A DNA stretch of 49,287 nt. Origin: an uncultured Rhodospirillaceae bacterium (GTDB lineage: Bacteria; Pseudomonadota; Alphaproteobacteria; Rhodospirillales; Magnetospirillaceae). The position numbers were made by a program, and so were the translations under genes. The stretch is from positions 1-49,287 of the forward strand of contig CAIUSV010000025.1 in the NCBI GenBank assembly GCA_903901915.1. Reading direction: 5' to 3'. The notes below the pieces were generated by a model. It saw only the letters and a list, made by a program, of their open reading frames with translations, ran no database searches and was not told the DNA's origin. Positions 35,209-44,703 of the stretch are shown piece by piece. The stretch's first letter is position 1. Every line of letters starts with the position of its first letter.

Positions 35209-37019
35209 TTGCCCGCCGCTTCTTCGCGTTTGGCTTCCAGTTCCAGCCAGCGTTCCTCGGCGGCTTCCAACTCGGCGCGGGCCGCTTCGGCGCGGCTGGC
35301 GGCGACGGAGAAGCGGATGGCATCGCGGGCGTAGAGGCCGGGATCGGCCAGTTCGGCTTCCAGCCGGGCGATCTCGGCGACCAGTCCATCGATGCGGCCG
35401 GGCAACTGGTCCAGCTCGCGCGTTTCGTTGTAGGACAGCCGGGTCCGCGGGCTTTGCGGTCGGGGCGCCGCTTGGGGCTTTGGGGCGGGGCGGGGGGCAG
35501 CGTTGTCGTCCCTGGCCGGGCGTTGCCGCAGATAGTCGGAGTAGCCGCCGACGTATTCGGCGACCTCGCCGTCGCCTTCGACGGCGATGACGCTGGTCAC
35601 CAGCCGGTCGAGGAAGTCGCGGTCATGGCTGACCACCAGCAAGGTGCCGTCGTAATCGGCCAGCACCTCTTCCAGCAGGTCCAGGGTATCCATGTCCAGG
35701 TCGTTGGTGGGTTCGTCCAGGATCAGCAGGTTGGACGGCTTGGCCAGCAGTTTGGCCAGCAGCAGCCGGTTGCGCTCACCGCCGGACAGGGCGCGGACCG
35801 GCGTACGGGCCTGAGCCTCGCTGAACAGGAAGTCCTTCATGTAGCCGACCACGTGCTGTGGTCGCCCGCGAACCCAGACGTTGTCGCCGCGTCCGTCGGT
35901 CAAGGTGTCCCACACGCTTTTTTCGGGGTCGAGCGCGGCGCGGCGCTGGTCGAAATAGGCGGCTTCGAGGTTGGTGCCCAGCCGCACGGTACCGCTGTCC
36001 GGTTCCAATTCGCCGGTCAGCAGCCGCAGCAGGGTGGTCTTGCCGGCGCCGTTGGGGCCGATCAGCCCGACCCGGTCGCCGCGCAGGATGCGGGTGGAGA
36101 AGTCCTCGACGATGCGCTTGTCGTCGAAACGTTTGGTGACGCCGTCGGCCTCGATGACCAGCCGGCCGGATATCTCGCCCGATTCGGCGGCCAATGCCGC
36201 CTGGCGTCCGGCGGCCAGCACCGCCGACTTGCGTTCGGCGCGATCGTGGCGCAGGTGCTGCAACGCCCGCAGCCGCCCCATGTTGCGTTTGCGCCGGGCG
36301 GTGACGCCGCGCGACAGCCAATGCAATTCCTGGCGCATGCGGGTGTCCATGCGGCCCAGCTCGGCCTCCTCGGCGGCCAGGGTCTCTTCCTGCCAGGCGG
36401 GAAAACCGGTGAAGCCGAACTCGGCCCGGCGCACCACGCCGCGCTCCAGCCATAGGGTCTGCCTCGACACGGTATCGAGGAAGCGGCGGTCGTGGCTGAT
36501 CATCACCAGGGCGCCGCCATAGGCGGCCAGCCACTGCTCCAGCCACAGAATGGTCGGCAGATCGAGATGATTGGTGGGCTCGTCCAGCAGCAGGGCGTCG
36601 GGCTGTCCCACCAGGGCGCGGGCGAGGGCGGCGCGGCGGCCCTCACCGCCCGACAGCGCCACCGGGTCGCGGGTGCCGTCGATGCCGACGGCATCCAGCA
36701 CGGCATCGACCCGGAACATCTGGTCGCGCTCGGCCGGCGGCAGCCCCTGGGCGACGTAATCGGCGACCGAGGCGGCGATGATGATGGGATCTTGCGGCAG
36801 CACCGCGATGCGGGCGCCGGGCTGGACGAAGCGCTCGCCCGAATCGGGGGCGATCTCGCCGGCCAGCACCTTGAGCAGGGTGGATTTGCCCGAGCCGTTG
36901 CGGCCCACCAGGCAGGTCTTGTCACCTTTGGCGACCCAGGTGGTGACACCCTCGAACAGAGGCGTGCCGCCGAAGGTCAGGCGGACATCGCGCAGGGCAA
37001 GGAGCGGGGGAGGAGCCAT
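35205..37019 (-). CDS. uup: ABC-F ATPase Uup
   Basis: A 604-residue soluble ABC-F protein with two ATPase modules: Walker A GRNGSGKS (about 40) and GPNGAGKT (about 323), signatures LSGGEGRRA and LSGGERNRL, Walker [12 protein letters not shown] and [11 protein letters not shown]. The C-terminal 90 residues are a charged coiled coil, the DNA-binding element of Uup, preceded by a Pro/Ala/Arg-rich linker. Uup is linked to ribosome function and transposon excision. The ATG at 37019 has AGGAG upstream. Confidence 0.92.
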   Translation of the reverse strand: MAPPPLLALRDVRLTFGGTPLFEGVTTWVAKGDKTCLVGRNGSGKSTLLKVLAGEIAPDSGERFVQPGARIAVLPQDPIIIAASVADYVAQGLPPAERDQMFRVDAVLDAVGIDGTRDPVALSGGEGRRAALARALVGQPDALLLDEPTNHLDLPTILWLEQWLAAYGGALVMISHDRRFLDTVSRQTLWLERGVVRRAEFGFTGFPAWQEETLAAEEAELGRMDTRMRQELHWLSRGVTARRKRNMGRLRALQHLRHDRAERKSAVLAAGRQAALAAESGEISGRLVIEADGVTKRFDDKRIVEDFSTRILRGDRVGLIGPNGAGKTTLLRLLTGELEPDSGTVRLGTNLEAAYFDQRRAALDPEKSVWDTLTDGRGDNVWVRGRPQHVVGYMKDFLFSEAQARTPVRALSGGERNRLLLAKLLAKPSNLLILDEPTNDLDMDTLDLLEEVLADYDGTLLVVSHDRDFLDRLVTSVIAVEGDGEVAEYVGGYSDYLRQRPARDDNAAPRPAPKPQAAPRPQSPRTRLSYNETRELDQLPGRIDGLVAEIARLEAELADPGLYARDAIRFSVAASRAEAARAELEAAEERWLELEAKREEAAGK

Positions 37020-37105
37020 GGCCGATGGCTACACCCCCAGGGCGCGGAAGTCAAACCGAGGGAGACGGTGCTTCAATTCGCCGGGGTCATGGGTTAGTAT
37101 TATAT

Positions 37106-37126
37106 CCAATGGGTGCATTCCATTGG
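37106..37126. promoter_or_regulatory. Dyad CCAATGG-N7-CCATTGG in uup/kinase intergenic region
   Basis: A perfect 7+7 inverted repeat with a 7-base spacer in the 217-base gap between divergent uup and the histidine kinase gene. A TATTATATCC tract just before it (37098-37107) resembles a -10 element on the plus strand. Could be an operator for either gene. Confidence 0.35.
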
Positions 37127-37236
37127 CCCACGCCGAATCGCGGGTTTGTGATCCGTGGCGTGGGGGGCGGGCCGTTGCGATGGATATCCCCGGCCGCGCC
37201 GCGTTCTCGGCGCGGGAGTCGAGGGGAATGGAAACA

Positions 37237-39621
37237 ATGCCCGTCCGACCCCGCTTTTCCGGTTTTCTCGTTGGCAATGGCGCGGAGTTGCGCTTGGCCG
37301 TCGTTGCTGTGGCCGTGATGGCGCTGGTGGCCGTTACCCTAGCATGGCGGGGTAGCGCGCTGTGGTATGAGCGCGCGGTGGACGATGTGCTGGCGGATGG
37401 CCGACGGGCGGCGCAGACCAAGCTCGACCACATGCTGCAGTTCGTTACCGGCAGCTTCATTCCCATGGGTGGAATTCCCCAGGTGCTGGCCGTCGATGGG
37501 GTGTTCCGCAAGGCGGCGGAGTCGTCGGACGGCGACCCGGTGCGGGCCGAAGCCAACACCAGACTGGCCTATTTCGCCGAGCGGCTTGGTGTTGATGTCG
37601 CTTGGATACTTGATCGCGAGGGCACGTGTGTATCGGCAAGCAACTATAACAAGGAAGAAAGTTTTATAGGAACGAAATATACTGACAGAATATACTACAT
37701 AAACGCTAAGGACGGGAAGCCAGGACGGCAATTCGCCGTCGGCAGGCGGACAAATATCCCTGGTCTTTTCTTTTCGTCTCCGATCGTTGCCGATGGAAGT
37801 TTTCGCGGTGTCGTCGTCATCAAGTCCAATCTACCCCGGGTGGCTGATCATCTTCTTCAACCAGGAACCTTCATCGTCGATTCCCAGGGGGTGGTGATCC
37901 TGGCCCGGGATGACGCGCTCGCCCTGCGAACCATTCCGGGCGCGCCGGTGGCCAAGCTTTCGCAGCAGGATCGGCGGCGGGTGTACCTGACCGAGACGCT
38001 CGATCCGTTGCCGATCGCGTCCGCCGGCGTCGACGGTCATCCCGAGGTCATTCTTTTCGGCAGCAACGCTACCCCGGCGGTTCTGTCGAGCATGACGGTG
38101 CCCGGCGAAGGGCTGACGCTGTTCGCCGTGGTCGAAGTGCCGCACATATCCGCCTTGCGGCGAGACAGCGAGCGGTTGTTTGCCGCCAGTGCCGTCACGG
38201 GCATTCTGCTCGGCTGGGCGCTGACAGGGTTCGTCGTGGGGCGCAAGCGTTACCGGCGCAAGCTGAGGCGGGCGGAGGACGAGGTCGCGGCCATGAGGTC
38301 GCGCTATGAACTTATCCTTCGCTCGGCCGGCGATGGCATCATCGGTGTCGGTGCCGACGAGGTCGTCACCTTCGCCAATCCGGCCGCATGCCGCATGCTG
38401 GCGGTCGAATGCCATGCGCTGGAAGGCCGTCGCTACCGGGAGGCTCTGTGCGGCGGCGGCAGGGGGATTTGCGCTCTGCCGGAGTTTCCCCTTCCGGCCG
38501 GTTGGGCCGACGCCCGCGCGCAAAGTTTCATCCGGGGCGACGGCGGCACCTTCGCCGCGGAATACATCCTGGCCCCCATGTGGCGGGACGGTGTCTTCGA
38601 GGGTGCCACCCTGGTGTTCAGGGATGTCTCGCTACGCAAGCGTTATGAAGAGCATATCGCCAACCACCAGCGCGAGCTCGAACGTCAGGTGGCCGAGCGG
38701 ACGCAGACCGTTCTGGACGAGATCCGGCGGCGCACGTTGACCGAAGAGGCGATGAAGCAGGCCCAGATCCAGGCGATGCAGGCGTCCAAGCTGGCCAGCG
38801 TCGGCCAGTTGGCGGCAGGTATCGCCCACGAGATCAATACCCCGGTGCAGTATGTCGGCGACAATCTGCGGTTCATCGGCGAGTCCCTGAACAGCTTGCT
38901 GACGGCGATCAAGGTCGCCGAGGACCTGCTGACGCATGCCGATGCCGCCCTGGCCGCCCGCTTCGCCGAGGAAGTGAAGATTTCCAAGCTGCAGTTTCTG
39001 CGCACCGAAATGGAGATGGCGGTCCGCGAATCGCTCGACGGCGTGGCCCAGATCGGGCGGATCGTACTGTCCATGAAAGAGTTCTCCCATCCCGGCGCCC
39101 ATGCCAAGACCATGACCGATATCAATCGGGCGCTGGAAAACACCCTGACCGTGTCGCGCAATGTCTGGAAGCACGTGGCCGAGGTCGAACGGCGGTACGA
39201 TCCGGCGCTGCCGCCGGTGCTGTGCCACGCCGGCGAGATGAATCAGGTGTTCTTGAACCTGATCGTCAACGCCGCCCAGGCCATCGAAGCCTCGGGCAAG
39301 GAACTTCCCGGCCGTATCGTCATCACCACCGGCCAAGAGCGGGGTCACGTGACCATCAGCGTGTCGGACAACGGTACCGGGGTGCCGGCTGCGATCCGCG
39401 AAAAGATCTTCGATCCATTCTTCACCACCAAGGAGGTCGGCAAGGGCACCGGCCAGGGGCTGGCCATCTGCTATGACGTGGTGGTGGGCAAGCATGATGG
39501 CAGCCTTGACGTGGGCGGTCGGGAGGGCGAGGGCGCGGTCTTCATCGTTCGCCTGCCCATGGAAGCCGACGACGACTTGTCCGATGATGCCGCCGATGAC
39601 AGCATGGGAATTCCCAGCTAG
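37237..39621 (+). CDS. Cache-PAS sensor histidine kinase
   Basis: A 794-residue membrane kinase. It has a membrane helix (about 20-40), a periplasmic Cache-type domain (about 45-310), a second helix (about 315-335), a PAS domain (about 355-470), a coiled coil, HisKA-type dimer helices with [14 protein letters not shown] (phospho-His about 531), and a HATPase domain (about 665-775, [25 protein letters not shown]). It ends with an acidic tail. The AHEINTP motif is of the family-4 type. Of two nearby ATGs, 37237 has the better spacing from GAGGGG. No cognate response regulator is adjacent. Part of the Cache domain has unusual base composition. Confidence 0.9.
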   Translation: MPVRPRFSGFLVGNGAELRLAVVAVAVMALVAVTLAWRGSALWYERAVDDVLADGRRAAQTKLDHMLQFVTGSFIPMGGIPQVLAVDGVFRKAAESSDGDPVRAEANTRLAYFAERLGVDVAWILDREGTCVSASNYNKEESFIGTKYTDRIYYINAKDGKPGRQFAVGRRTNIPGLFFSSPIVADGSFRGVVVIKSNLPRVADHLLQPGTFIVDSQGVVILARDDALALRTIPGAPVAKLSQQDRRRVYLTETLDPLPIASAGVDGHPEVILFGSNATPAVLSSMTVPGEGLTLFAVVEVPHISALRRDSERLFAASAVTGILLGWALTGFVVGRKRYRRKLRRAEDEVAAMRSRYELILRSAGDGIIGVGADEVVTFANPAACRMLAVECHALEGRRYREALCGGGRGICALPEFPLPAGWADARAQSFIRGDGGTFAAEYILAPMWRDGVFEGATLVFRDVSLRKRYEEHIANHQRELERQVAERTQTVLDEIRRRTLTEEAMKQAQIQAMQASKLASVGQLAAGIAHEINTPVQYVGDNLRFIGESLNSLLTAIKVAEDLLTHADAALAARFAEEVKISKLQFLRTEMEMAVRESLDGVAQIGRIVLSMKEFSHPGAHAKTMTDINRALENTLTVSRNVWKHVAEVERRYDPALPPVLCHAGEMNQVFLNLIVNAAQAIEASGKELPGRIVITTGQERGHVTISVSDNGTGVPAAIREKIFDPFFTTKEVGKGTGQGLAICYDVVVGKHDGSLDVGGREGEGAVFIVRLPMEADDDLSDDAADDSMGIPS
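37641..37710. other. AT-rich patch inside the Cache sensor domain
   Basis: By direct count 21 of 70 bases are G or C (30 percent) inside an otherwise GC-rich gene. The codons include three ATA, AGA, AAA and AGT, which neighbouring genes avoid. The reading frame continues unbroken and the encoded part (near residues 136-158) is the ligand-binding region. Confidence 0.7.
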
Positions 39622-39673
39622 CCATATTCGTGATTATCTGTCTGGGGTATCTGCAACGAAAAGGGGTTCCCGC

Positions 39674-40015
39674 ATGCCTTATGTCAGCCGCGATTCCGCC
39701 GGCAAGGTCGTGGGGTTGTCCGACGCCCCATCGGATCAGGCGGTCGAAAGTCTGCCGGCCAGCCATCCCGACGTGCTGGACTTCCTGTTTCGCGATACCG
39801 GTGCCGAGCGGGCCTCGGCGCGCTTTCTCGCCTCGGATCTCGCCTTCATCCGGGTGGTCGAGGATCTGGTGGCGCTGCTGGTGGAAAAACGCGCCATCGC
39901 GTTCACCGACTTGCCCGCGGCCGCCCAGGACAAGCTGCTCGACCGCCGGTCGTTGCGCTCGTACCTGTCGGGGGTCTCCGGCGTATTCGAGGGCGGCGAG
40001 GGCAAGATCATTTGA
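39674..40015 (+). CDS. Conserved small protein of unknown function
   Basis: A 113-residue soluble protein beginning MPYVSRDSAGKVVGLSD. The start, followed by ESLPASHPDVLDFL, resembles a proteobacterial family often given the misleading name tryptophan synthase beta-like; it shows no tryptophan synthase features. The C-terminal half is helical (residues 55-105) and ends GEGKII. It lies 52 bases after the kinase gene on the same strand, so it may be co-transcribed. I cannot assign a role. Confidence 0.75.
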   Translation: MPYVSRDSAGKVVGLSDAPSDQAVESLPASHPDVLDFLFRDTGAERASARFLASDLAFIRVVEDLVALLVEKRAIAFTDLPAAAQDKLLDRRSLRSYLSGVSGVFEGGEGKII

Positions 40016-40108
40016 CCGGCCGACGCCGCATTCCCGGTTTGCAGCCTGTCGGCAATTATGATTACCATTGACGCGGGCGCTCCACCGGTCTTGGGCAGGA
40101 AACGGGTC

Positions 40109-40492
40109 ATGCGAGTCGAAGAGGTTCTTGCCCGCAAGGGCGACGGAGTCCATGCGGTCAGCCCCGAGGCGACCCTGCGTGAGGCGGCGGAACTGCTGCT
40201 GGACAAGAACATCGGCGCACTGGTCTGCACCGATCCCAGCGGCGGAATCGTCGGGCTGATCGGCGAGCGCGAGCTTGCCCGCGCTCTGGCCCGGTTCGGC
40301 GCCGACGTCGGGTCTCGACCGGTGTCCCAGGTCATGACCCGCGACGTGTTCGCCTGTGCCTCGGACGACGAGGTCGATTATCTGCTGGCGGTGATGACCG
40401 AGACCCGCTGCCGCCATATTCCGGTGGTCCGCGAGGGCGAGGTCATCGGGTTGGTTTCCATCGGCGATCTGGTCAAGGCCCGCCAGTCCTAG
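40109..40492 (+). CDS. Two-CBS-domain protein
   Basis: A 127-residue pair of CBS domains (about 8-60 and 70-122), ending VIGLVSIGDLVKARQ. It parallels the protein at 32925 but is shorter and more divergent, so they are not recent copies. The ATG at 40109 follows AGGA at good spacing; an ATG at 40058 lacks one. Its last 20 bases overlap the 3' end of the convergent SGNH gene. Confidence 0.85.
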   Translation: MRVEEVLARKGDGVHAVSPEATLREAAELLLDKNIGALVCTDPSGGIVGLIGERELARALARFGADVGSRPVSQVMTRDVFACASDDEVDYLLAVMTETRCRHIPVVREGEVIGLVSIGDLVKARQS

Positions 40493-41531
40493 GCGGCAGT
40501 TCGCACAGCCGTTCCGCCAGCCATGTCCCCACCTTGGCGGCACCGGCCGGGGTGTTGTGGACATAGTCATAGAAGTCGCCATCGCCCAACGGCAGTCCGT
40601 GGGCGAGGTCGAGGCAGGTCACCCCCTGCTCGGCGCATATCGCCAGGGTCACCGCGTTGAATTCGGCCAGCAGACGCCACTGATCGACGCCGTTCAGCCC
40701 GTCCTTGGCCACCATGCCCAGGACCTTGCCGTCCACCACCTTGAAATCGCCGCGGCTCTGGGTGACGAACACCGGAACCGCCCCCATGGCGCGAATCCTT
40801 GCCGCCAGTTGCCGCAGCCGCTCGCCATAGGCCACCGGGTCGGCAACCGAACGGGCCTGACGGTTGTCGGCGGTATTGGGTTTGTCGGTCCACTCGGCAT
40901 GGGCGAAATCGACGGCGGTGTGGGAGAGGTTGGCCCGTCGTGCCTCCAGTGCCCCCATCACGGTACGGCCAAGGCGGAACAGCGCCGAGTTGTGGCGGAA
41001 CCATTTGAAGAAACTGGAAAATCCCAGGGTGTCGGTGACGTTGACGCCGATCATGGCGTCATTGATGCCGACATACAGCAAGACGACGCGCGGTCTCAGG
41101 CCGGGAACGGCGGGAAACCACGCATCGAAATCAAACAGGTTGCCGACCGTGCTCTGGCCGTCGATACCGGCGTTGGCGACGGTGGCGGGCTGGCCGCGCG
41201 CGGCCAGGGCACGCGCCATGGCCGCTTGCCAGGTGGCCTCGTCCGGCAGGTAGAGCTGGTTGGTGGTGCTGCCGCCGACGGTCAGGATATCGATGGCGGC
41301 GGGATCGACGCCGCCGCCGCGAAAGCCCCAGGCATCGCGACGATAGGTGAAGGGAGCGCCGCCGGGATAAAGTCCGGTGGCGTCGATCCGGATGGCACTC
41401 GATCGTTGGAGATTGAGGCGGTCGAGCGGGTCATGGCCAAGCCAGCCGCCGAACAGCAGTTCAACCGCCAGCAAACCGGCGAGCAGAAGGGCGACGTTGA
41501 CGGCGGCGATGCGGACGATGCGCAGGAACAT
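40473..41531 (-). CDS. Membrane-anchored SGNH/GDSL-fold hydrolase
   Basis: A 352-residue protein with an N-terminal membrane helix (about 5-28) and a periplasmic SGNH-like domain. Block I reads VGGSTTN (nucleophile S88), with Gly in place of Asp of the GDS motif; block III is YVGINDA (about 155); the catalytic Asp/His block is DYVHNT near 330. The family includes esterases and polysaccharide O-acetyl-handling proteins. It is divergent from the HD-GYP gene. The substrate is unknown. Confidence 0.8.
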   Translation of the reverse strand: MFLRIVRIAAVNVALLLAGLLAVELLFGGWLGHDPLDRLNLQRSSAIRIDATGLYPGGAPFTYRRDAWGFRGGGVDPAAIDILTVGGSTTNQLYLPDEATWQAAMARALAARGQPATVANAGIDGQSTVGNLFDFDAWFPAVPGLRPRVVLLYVGINDAMIGVNVTDTLGFSSFFKWFRHNSALFRLGRTVMGALEARRANLSHTAVDFAHAEWTDKPNTADNRQARSVADPVAYGERLRQLAARIRAMGAVPVFVTQSRGDFKVVDGKVLGMVAKDGLNGVDQWRLLAEFNAVTLAICAEQGVTCLDLAHGLPLGDGDFYDYVHNTPAGAAKVGTWLAERLCELPPRTGGP

Positions 41532-41682
41532 ATCATTGTGTATAGCCGAGCCTCAGCATTTCGTCTACGTGGCAGGGCCGCGCTGTCCGCTCTGGTAATG
41601 CGACTCGTTCAAAAGTAAAGTGTACCGGCATGGCGCCTTGCATTATCGCAGGCGCCGTTTTCGTGTGTTGGGGGAAAGCGGA

Positions 41683-44600
41683 ATGGTGGCAAGGCCGCGT
41701 CTGGGGTTGCAGGTCAGCATCGTGCTGATCATCGTCTTCGTTGCCGCCTGTCTGACGGTGGCTACCGCCGCCAGCATCTTCCTGGCCAGCACCCGGGCGG
41801 CGGAGGAGGGGGCCGAGCGTCTATTTTCCGAGATCACCGAGCGCGTGGGCGAGCGCGTCGACGGTCAGATCGGCGATCTGCTTGATCTGGCCGGATTGGG
41901 GGCCTCGTTGACCGCTGTCGCCGAGCCGGTCCGGGGCGACGCCATTTCCCATCCGTTGGTTCCCTTCCTGGTGCGGGCGCTGGAGCAGGACGGCAATCTG
42001 TATTCCGCCTATGTCGGCCAGGGTGACGGCAGCTTCTTGCAGGCCATCGCCACCCGGGACGATGCGCGCATCCTGTCGGCCAATGGCGCCCCGCCCGGCA
42101 GCCGCCTGATCCTGCGGGCGATTGCCGTCGGCGATGACGGCGTCCGGCGCGAAAGTTGGACCTTTCTCGGCGACGGGCTGGCGGTCCTGGGTGGGGTGGT
42201 CAAGGACAACCCCGGCTACGATCCCCGTCAGCGGCCGTGGTATCAGGCGGCTCGGGCGAGTGCCGCCAGCACCTTGTCCGAGCCCTATGTCTTTTCGTCG
42301 CTTCAGGCGCCCGGCCTGACCGCGTCGCGCCGGGCCGCCGCCGAAGGGGTGGTGTTCGGCGTCGATATCACGCTACGCGGCCTGTCCGACTTCATCGGCC
42401 GTCAGGTCATCTCGCCGGGCGGCGGCGTGGCGCTGCTGGATCAGAGACGCCGGGTGCTGGCCGCTTCGCCGGGGCTGCTGGCCGCCGCCGGGGGCGAGGT
42501 GGGGCCGTTGACCGCCCTGTCGGAGATCAATTCGCCTTTGCTGCGGGTGCTGTACGGTGTGGAGAGCGGGCGTCCGGCCGGGCTGGTGACGACCCCCGGG
42601 GGTGATACCCTGGCCCAGATGACCGACCGGCGCGACCGCAACGGTCAGGTCATCTCCATCGGCATCGCCTCGCCGTTCACCGACTTCACCGGGCCGATCG
42701 ACGACATGCAGCGCCGCATTCTCCGGGCCGCCGGGGTGGTGCTGATGGTGGTGTTGCCGCTGGCCATGCTGTTGGCCCGCAATATCGCCCGGTCGGTGCG
42801 GCATCTGGTCGTCGAGGCCGAACGGGTGCGCAATTTCGATTTCTCCGGCCAAGTCCCCTCGGGGTCGTTCATCCGCGAGTTCCACGATCTCGGCGATGCC
42901 TTCGCCATGATGAAAGGCACCATCGCCAGCCGTACCCGCGACCTGGCGGCGGCGCAGCGGCGGCTGGAACGGCTGGTCGATCTTGGCATCGCCATGGCGG
43001 CGGAGCGCGAGTCCGCCAAGCTGATGGACATGATCCTGATGGGGGCCAAGGAACTGTCCAACGCCGATGGCGGCACGCTGTACATCCGCGACGGCGACGC
43101 CCTTCGTTTCCAGATCATCCGCAACGACACCCTGGGCGTCCGGATGGGTGGCGAAGGCGAGCCGTTGCCGTCGCTGCCGCCGGTGGTGCTGTTCGATGCC
43201 GATGGCGCCGCCAACCACAGGAACGTGGTCAGCCATTCGGTTCACCAGCAGGCCACGGTCAATATCGCCGATGCCTATGACGAGGGCCGTTTCGACTTCG
43301 CCGGGACCAAGGTCTTCGACCAGCGCAACAACTACCATTCCACCTCGTTCCTGACCGTGCCGCTGAAGCCGCGCGGCGGCGACGTCATCGGCGCGGTGCA
43401 ACTGATCAACGCCCGACCCGCCGACGGCGACGGCATTGTCCCGTTCTCGGCCGAGATTCAGCGCTTTGTCGAGGCGCTGGCGGCCCAGGCGGCGACGGCG
43501 CTTTACAACCGCGACTTGCTCGACGCCCAGGAACGGCTGATGGACGCCATGATTCAGATCATCGCCGGTGCCATCGACGCCAAGAGTCCCTATACCGGCG
43601 GTCATTGCGAGCGGGTGCCCGAGCTGTCGGTGATGCTGGCCGAGGAGGCGTGCAAGGTCACCGCCGGTTCGCTGGCCGATTTCGCCTTCACCACCCCCGA
43701 CCAGTGGCGCGAATTCAAGATCGGGGCCTGGCTGCATGATTGCGGCAAGGTCACCACCCCGGAATACGTGGTCGACAAGGCGACCAAGCTGGAGACCATC
43801 TACAACCGCATCCATGAGATCCGCACCCGCTTCGAGGTACTGCTGCGCGACGCCCGCATCGCCATGCTGGAGGCGGTGGCGGCAGGGATGCCCGCCGTCG
43901 AGGCCGAGGCCGGGTTCGAGGCCGCCAAGGCCGCCCTGATCGACGATTTCGCCTTCGTCGCCGAATGCAACCTGGGCGGCGAGTTCATGGCCCCGGAACG
44001 GGTGGAGCGGCTGAAAGGCATCGCCACCCGGACCTGGATCCGGCATTTCGACGACCGCTTGGGGCTGTCGCACGAGGAATTACGGCGCTATGGCGAGGCG
44101 CCTTCCGGCGCCGCCGCCCTGCCGGCGACGGAACCGCTGCTGGCCGACAAGCCCCACCACGTCATTGCCCGCCCGGCCAATGCCGAGGTGTTCGATCCCG
44201 CCTACGGCTTCAAGGTCAAGATCCCGGAAAATCTCTATAATTTCGGCGAGTTGTACAATCTTGCCGTCAGCCGCGGCACGTTGACCGAGGAAGAGCGGTT
44301 CAAGATCAACGAGCACATCATCCAGACCATCATCATGTTGCGGCGCCTACCCTTTCCCAAGCACCTGTCGCGGGTCGCCGAGTACGCCGGTGCCCATCAC
44401 GAGACCATGATCGGCACCGGCTATCCCTGCCGCCTGGGCGAGGCCGAACTGTCGATCCCGGCGCGTATCACCGCCATCGCCGATATCTTCGAGGCGCTGA
44501 CGGCTTCGGACCGGCCCTACAAGAAGGCCAAGACCCTGTCGGAATCGGTGAAGATCCTCAGCTTCTTCAAGAAGGACCGCCACATCGACGGCGATCTGTT

Positions 44601-44700
44601 CGATCTGTTCCTGACGTCCGGGGTCTATCGCCGCTATGCCGAGAAATATCTGCTGCCGGAACAGATCGACGAGGTCGAGATCGAGCGGTACCTGGGGTAG
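41683..44700 (+). CDS. Cache-HAMP-GAF-HD-GYP signalling protein, probable c-di-GMP phosphodiesterase
   Basis: A 1005-residue membrane protein: N-terminal helix (about 10-35), periplasmic Cache domain (about 40-345), second helix and HAMP (about 350-415), GAF (about 430-610) and an HD-GYP domain (about 620-1000). The metal-binding HD is in WLHDCGK (about 685), with AHHE near 904 and GTGYP following. About 160 residues are inserted between the HD motif and the next conserved His (INEHI, about 877), and the usual Asp of DGxGYP is Ile (MIGTGYP). I chose ATG 41683 for its GGGGAAAG site. It probably degrades cyclic di-GMP in response to a periplasmic signal. Confidence 0.88.
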   Translation: MVARPRLGLQVSIVLIIVFVAACLTVATAASIFLASTRAAEEGAERLFSEITERVGERVDGQIGDLLDLAGLGASLTAVAEPVRGDAISHPLVPFLVRALEQDGNLYSAYVGQGDGSFLQAIATRDDARILSANGAPPGSRLILRAIAVGDDGVRRESWTFLGDGLAVLGGVVKDNPGYDPRQRPWYQAARASAASTLSEPYVFSSLQAPGLTASRRAAAEGVVFGVDITLRGLSDFIGRQVISPGGGVALLDQRRRVLAASPGLLAAAGGEVGPLTALSEINSPLLRVLYGVESGRPAGLVTTPGGDTLAQMTDRRDRNGQVISIGIASPFTDFTGPIDDMQRRILRAAGVVLMVVLPLAMLLARNIARSVRHLVVEAERVRNFDFSGQVPSGSFIREFHDLGDAFAMMKGTIASRTRDLAAAQRRLERLVDLGIAMAAERESAKLMDMILMGAKELSNADGGTLYIRDGDALRFQIIRNDTLGVRMGGEGEPLPSLPPVVLFDADGAANHRNVVSHSVHQQATVNIADAYDEGRFDFAGTKVFDQRNNYHSTSFLTVPLKPRGGDVIGAVQLINARPADGDGIVPFSAEIQRFVEALAAQAATALYNRDLLDAQERLMDAMIQIIAGAIDAKSPYTGGHCERVPELSVMLAEEACKVTAGSLADFAFTTPDQWREFKIGAWLHDCGKVTTPEYVVDKATKLETIYNRIHEIRTRFEVLLRDARIAMLEAVAAGMPAVEAEAGFEAAKAALIDDFAFVAECNLGGEFMAPERVERLKGIATRTWIRHFDDRLGLSHEELRRYGEAPSGAAALPATEPLLADKPHHVIARPANAEVFDPAYGFKVKIPENLYNFGELYNLAVSRGTLTEEERFKINEHIIQTIIMLRRLPFPKHLSRVAEYAGAHHETMIGTGYPCRLGEAELSIPARITAIADIFEALTASDRPYKKAKTLSESVKILSFFKKDRHIDGDLFDLFLTSGVYRRYAEKYLLPEQIDEVEIERYLG

Positions 44701-44703
44701 ACC

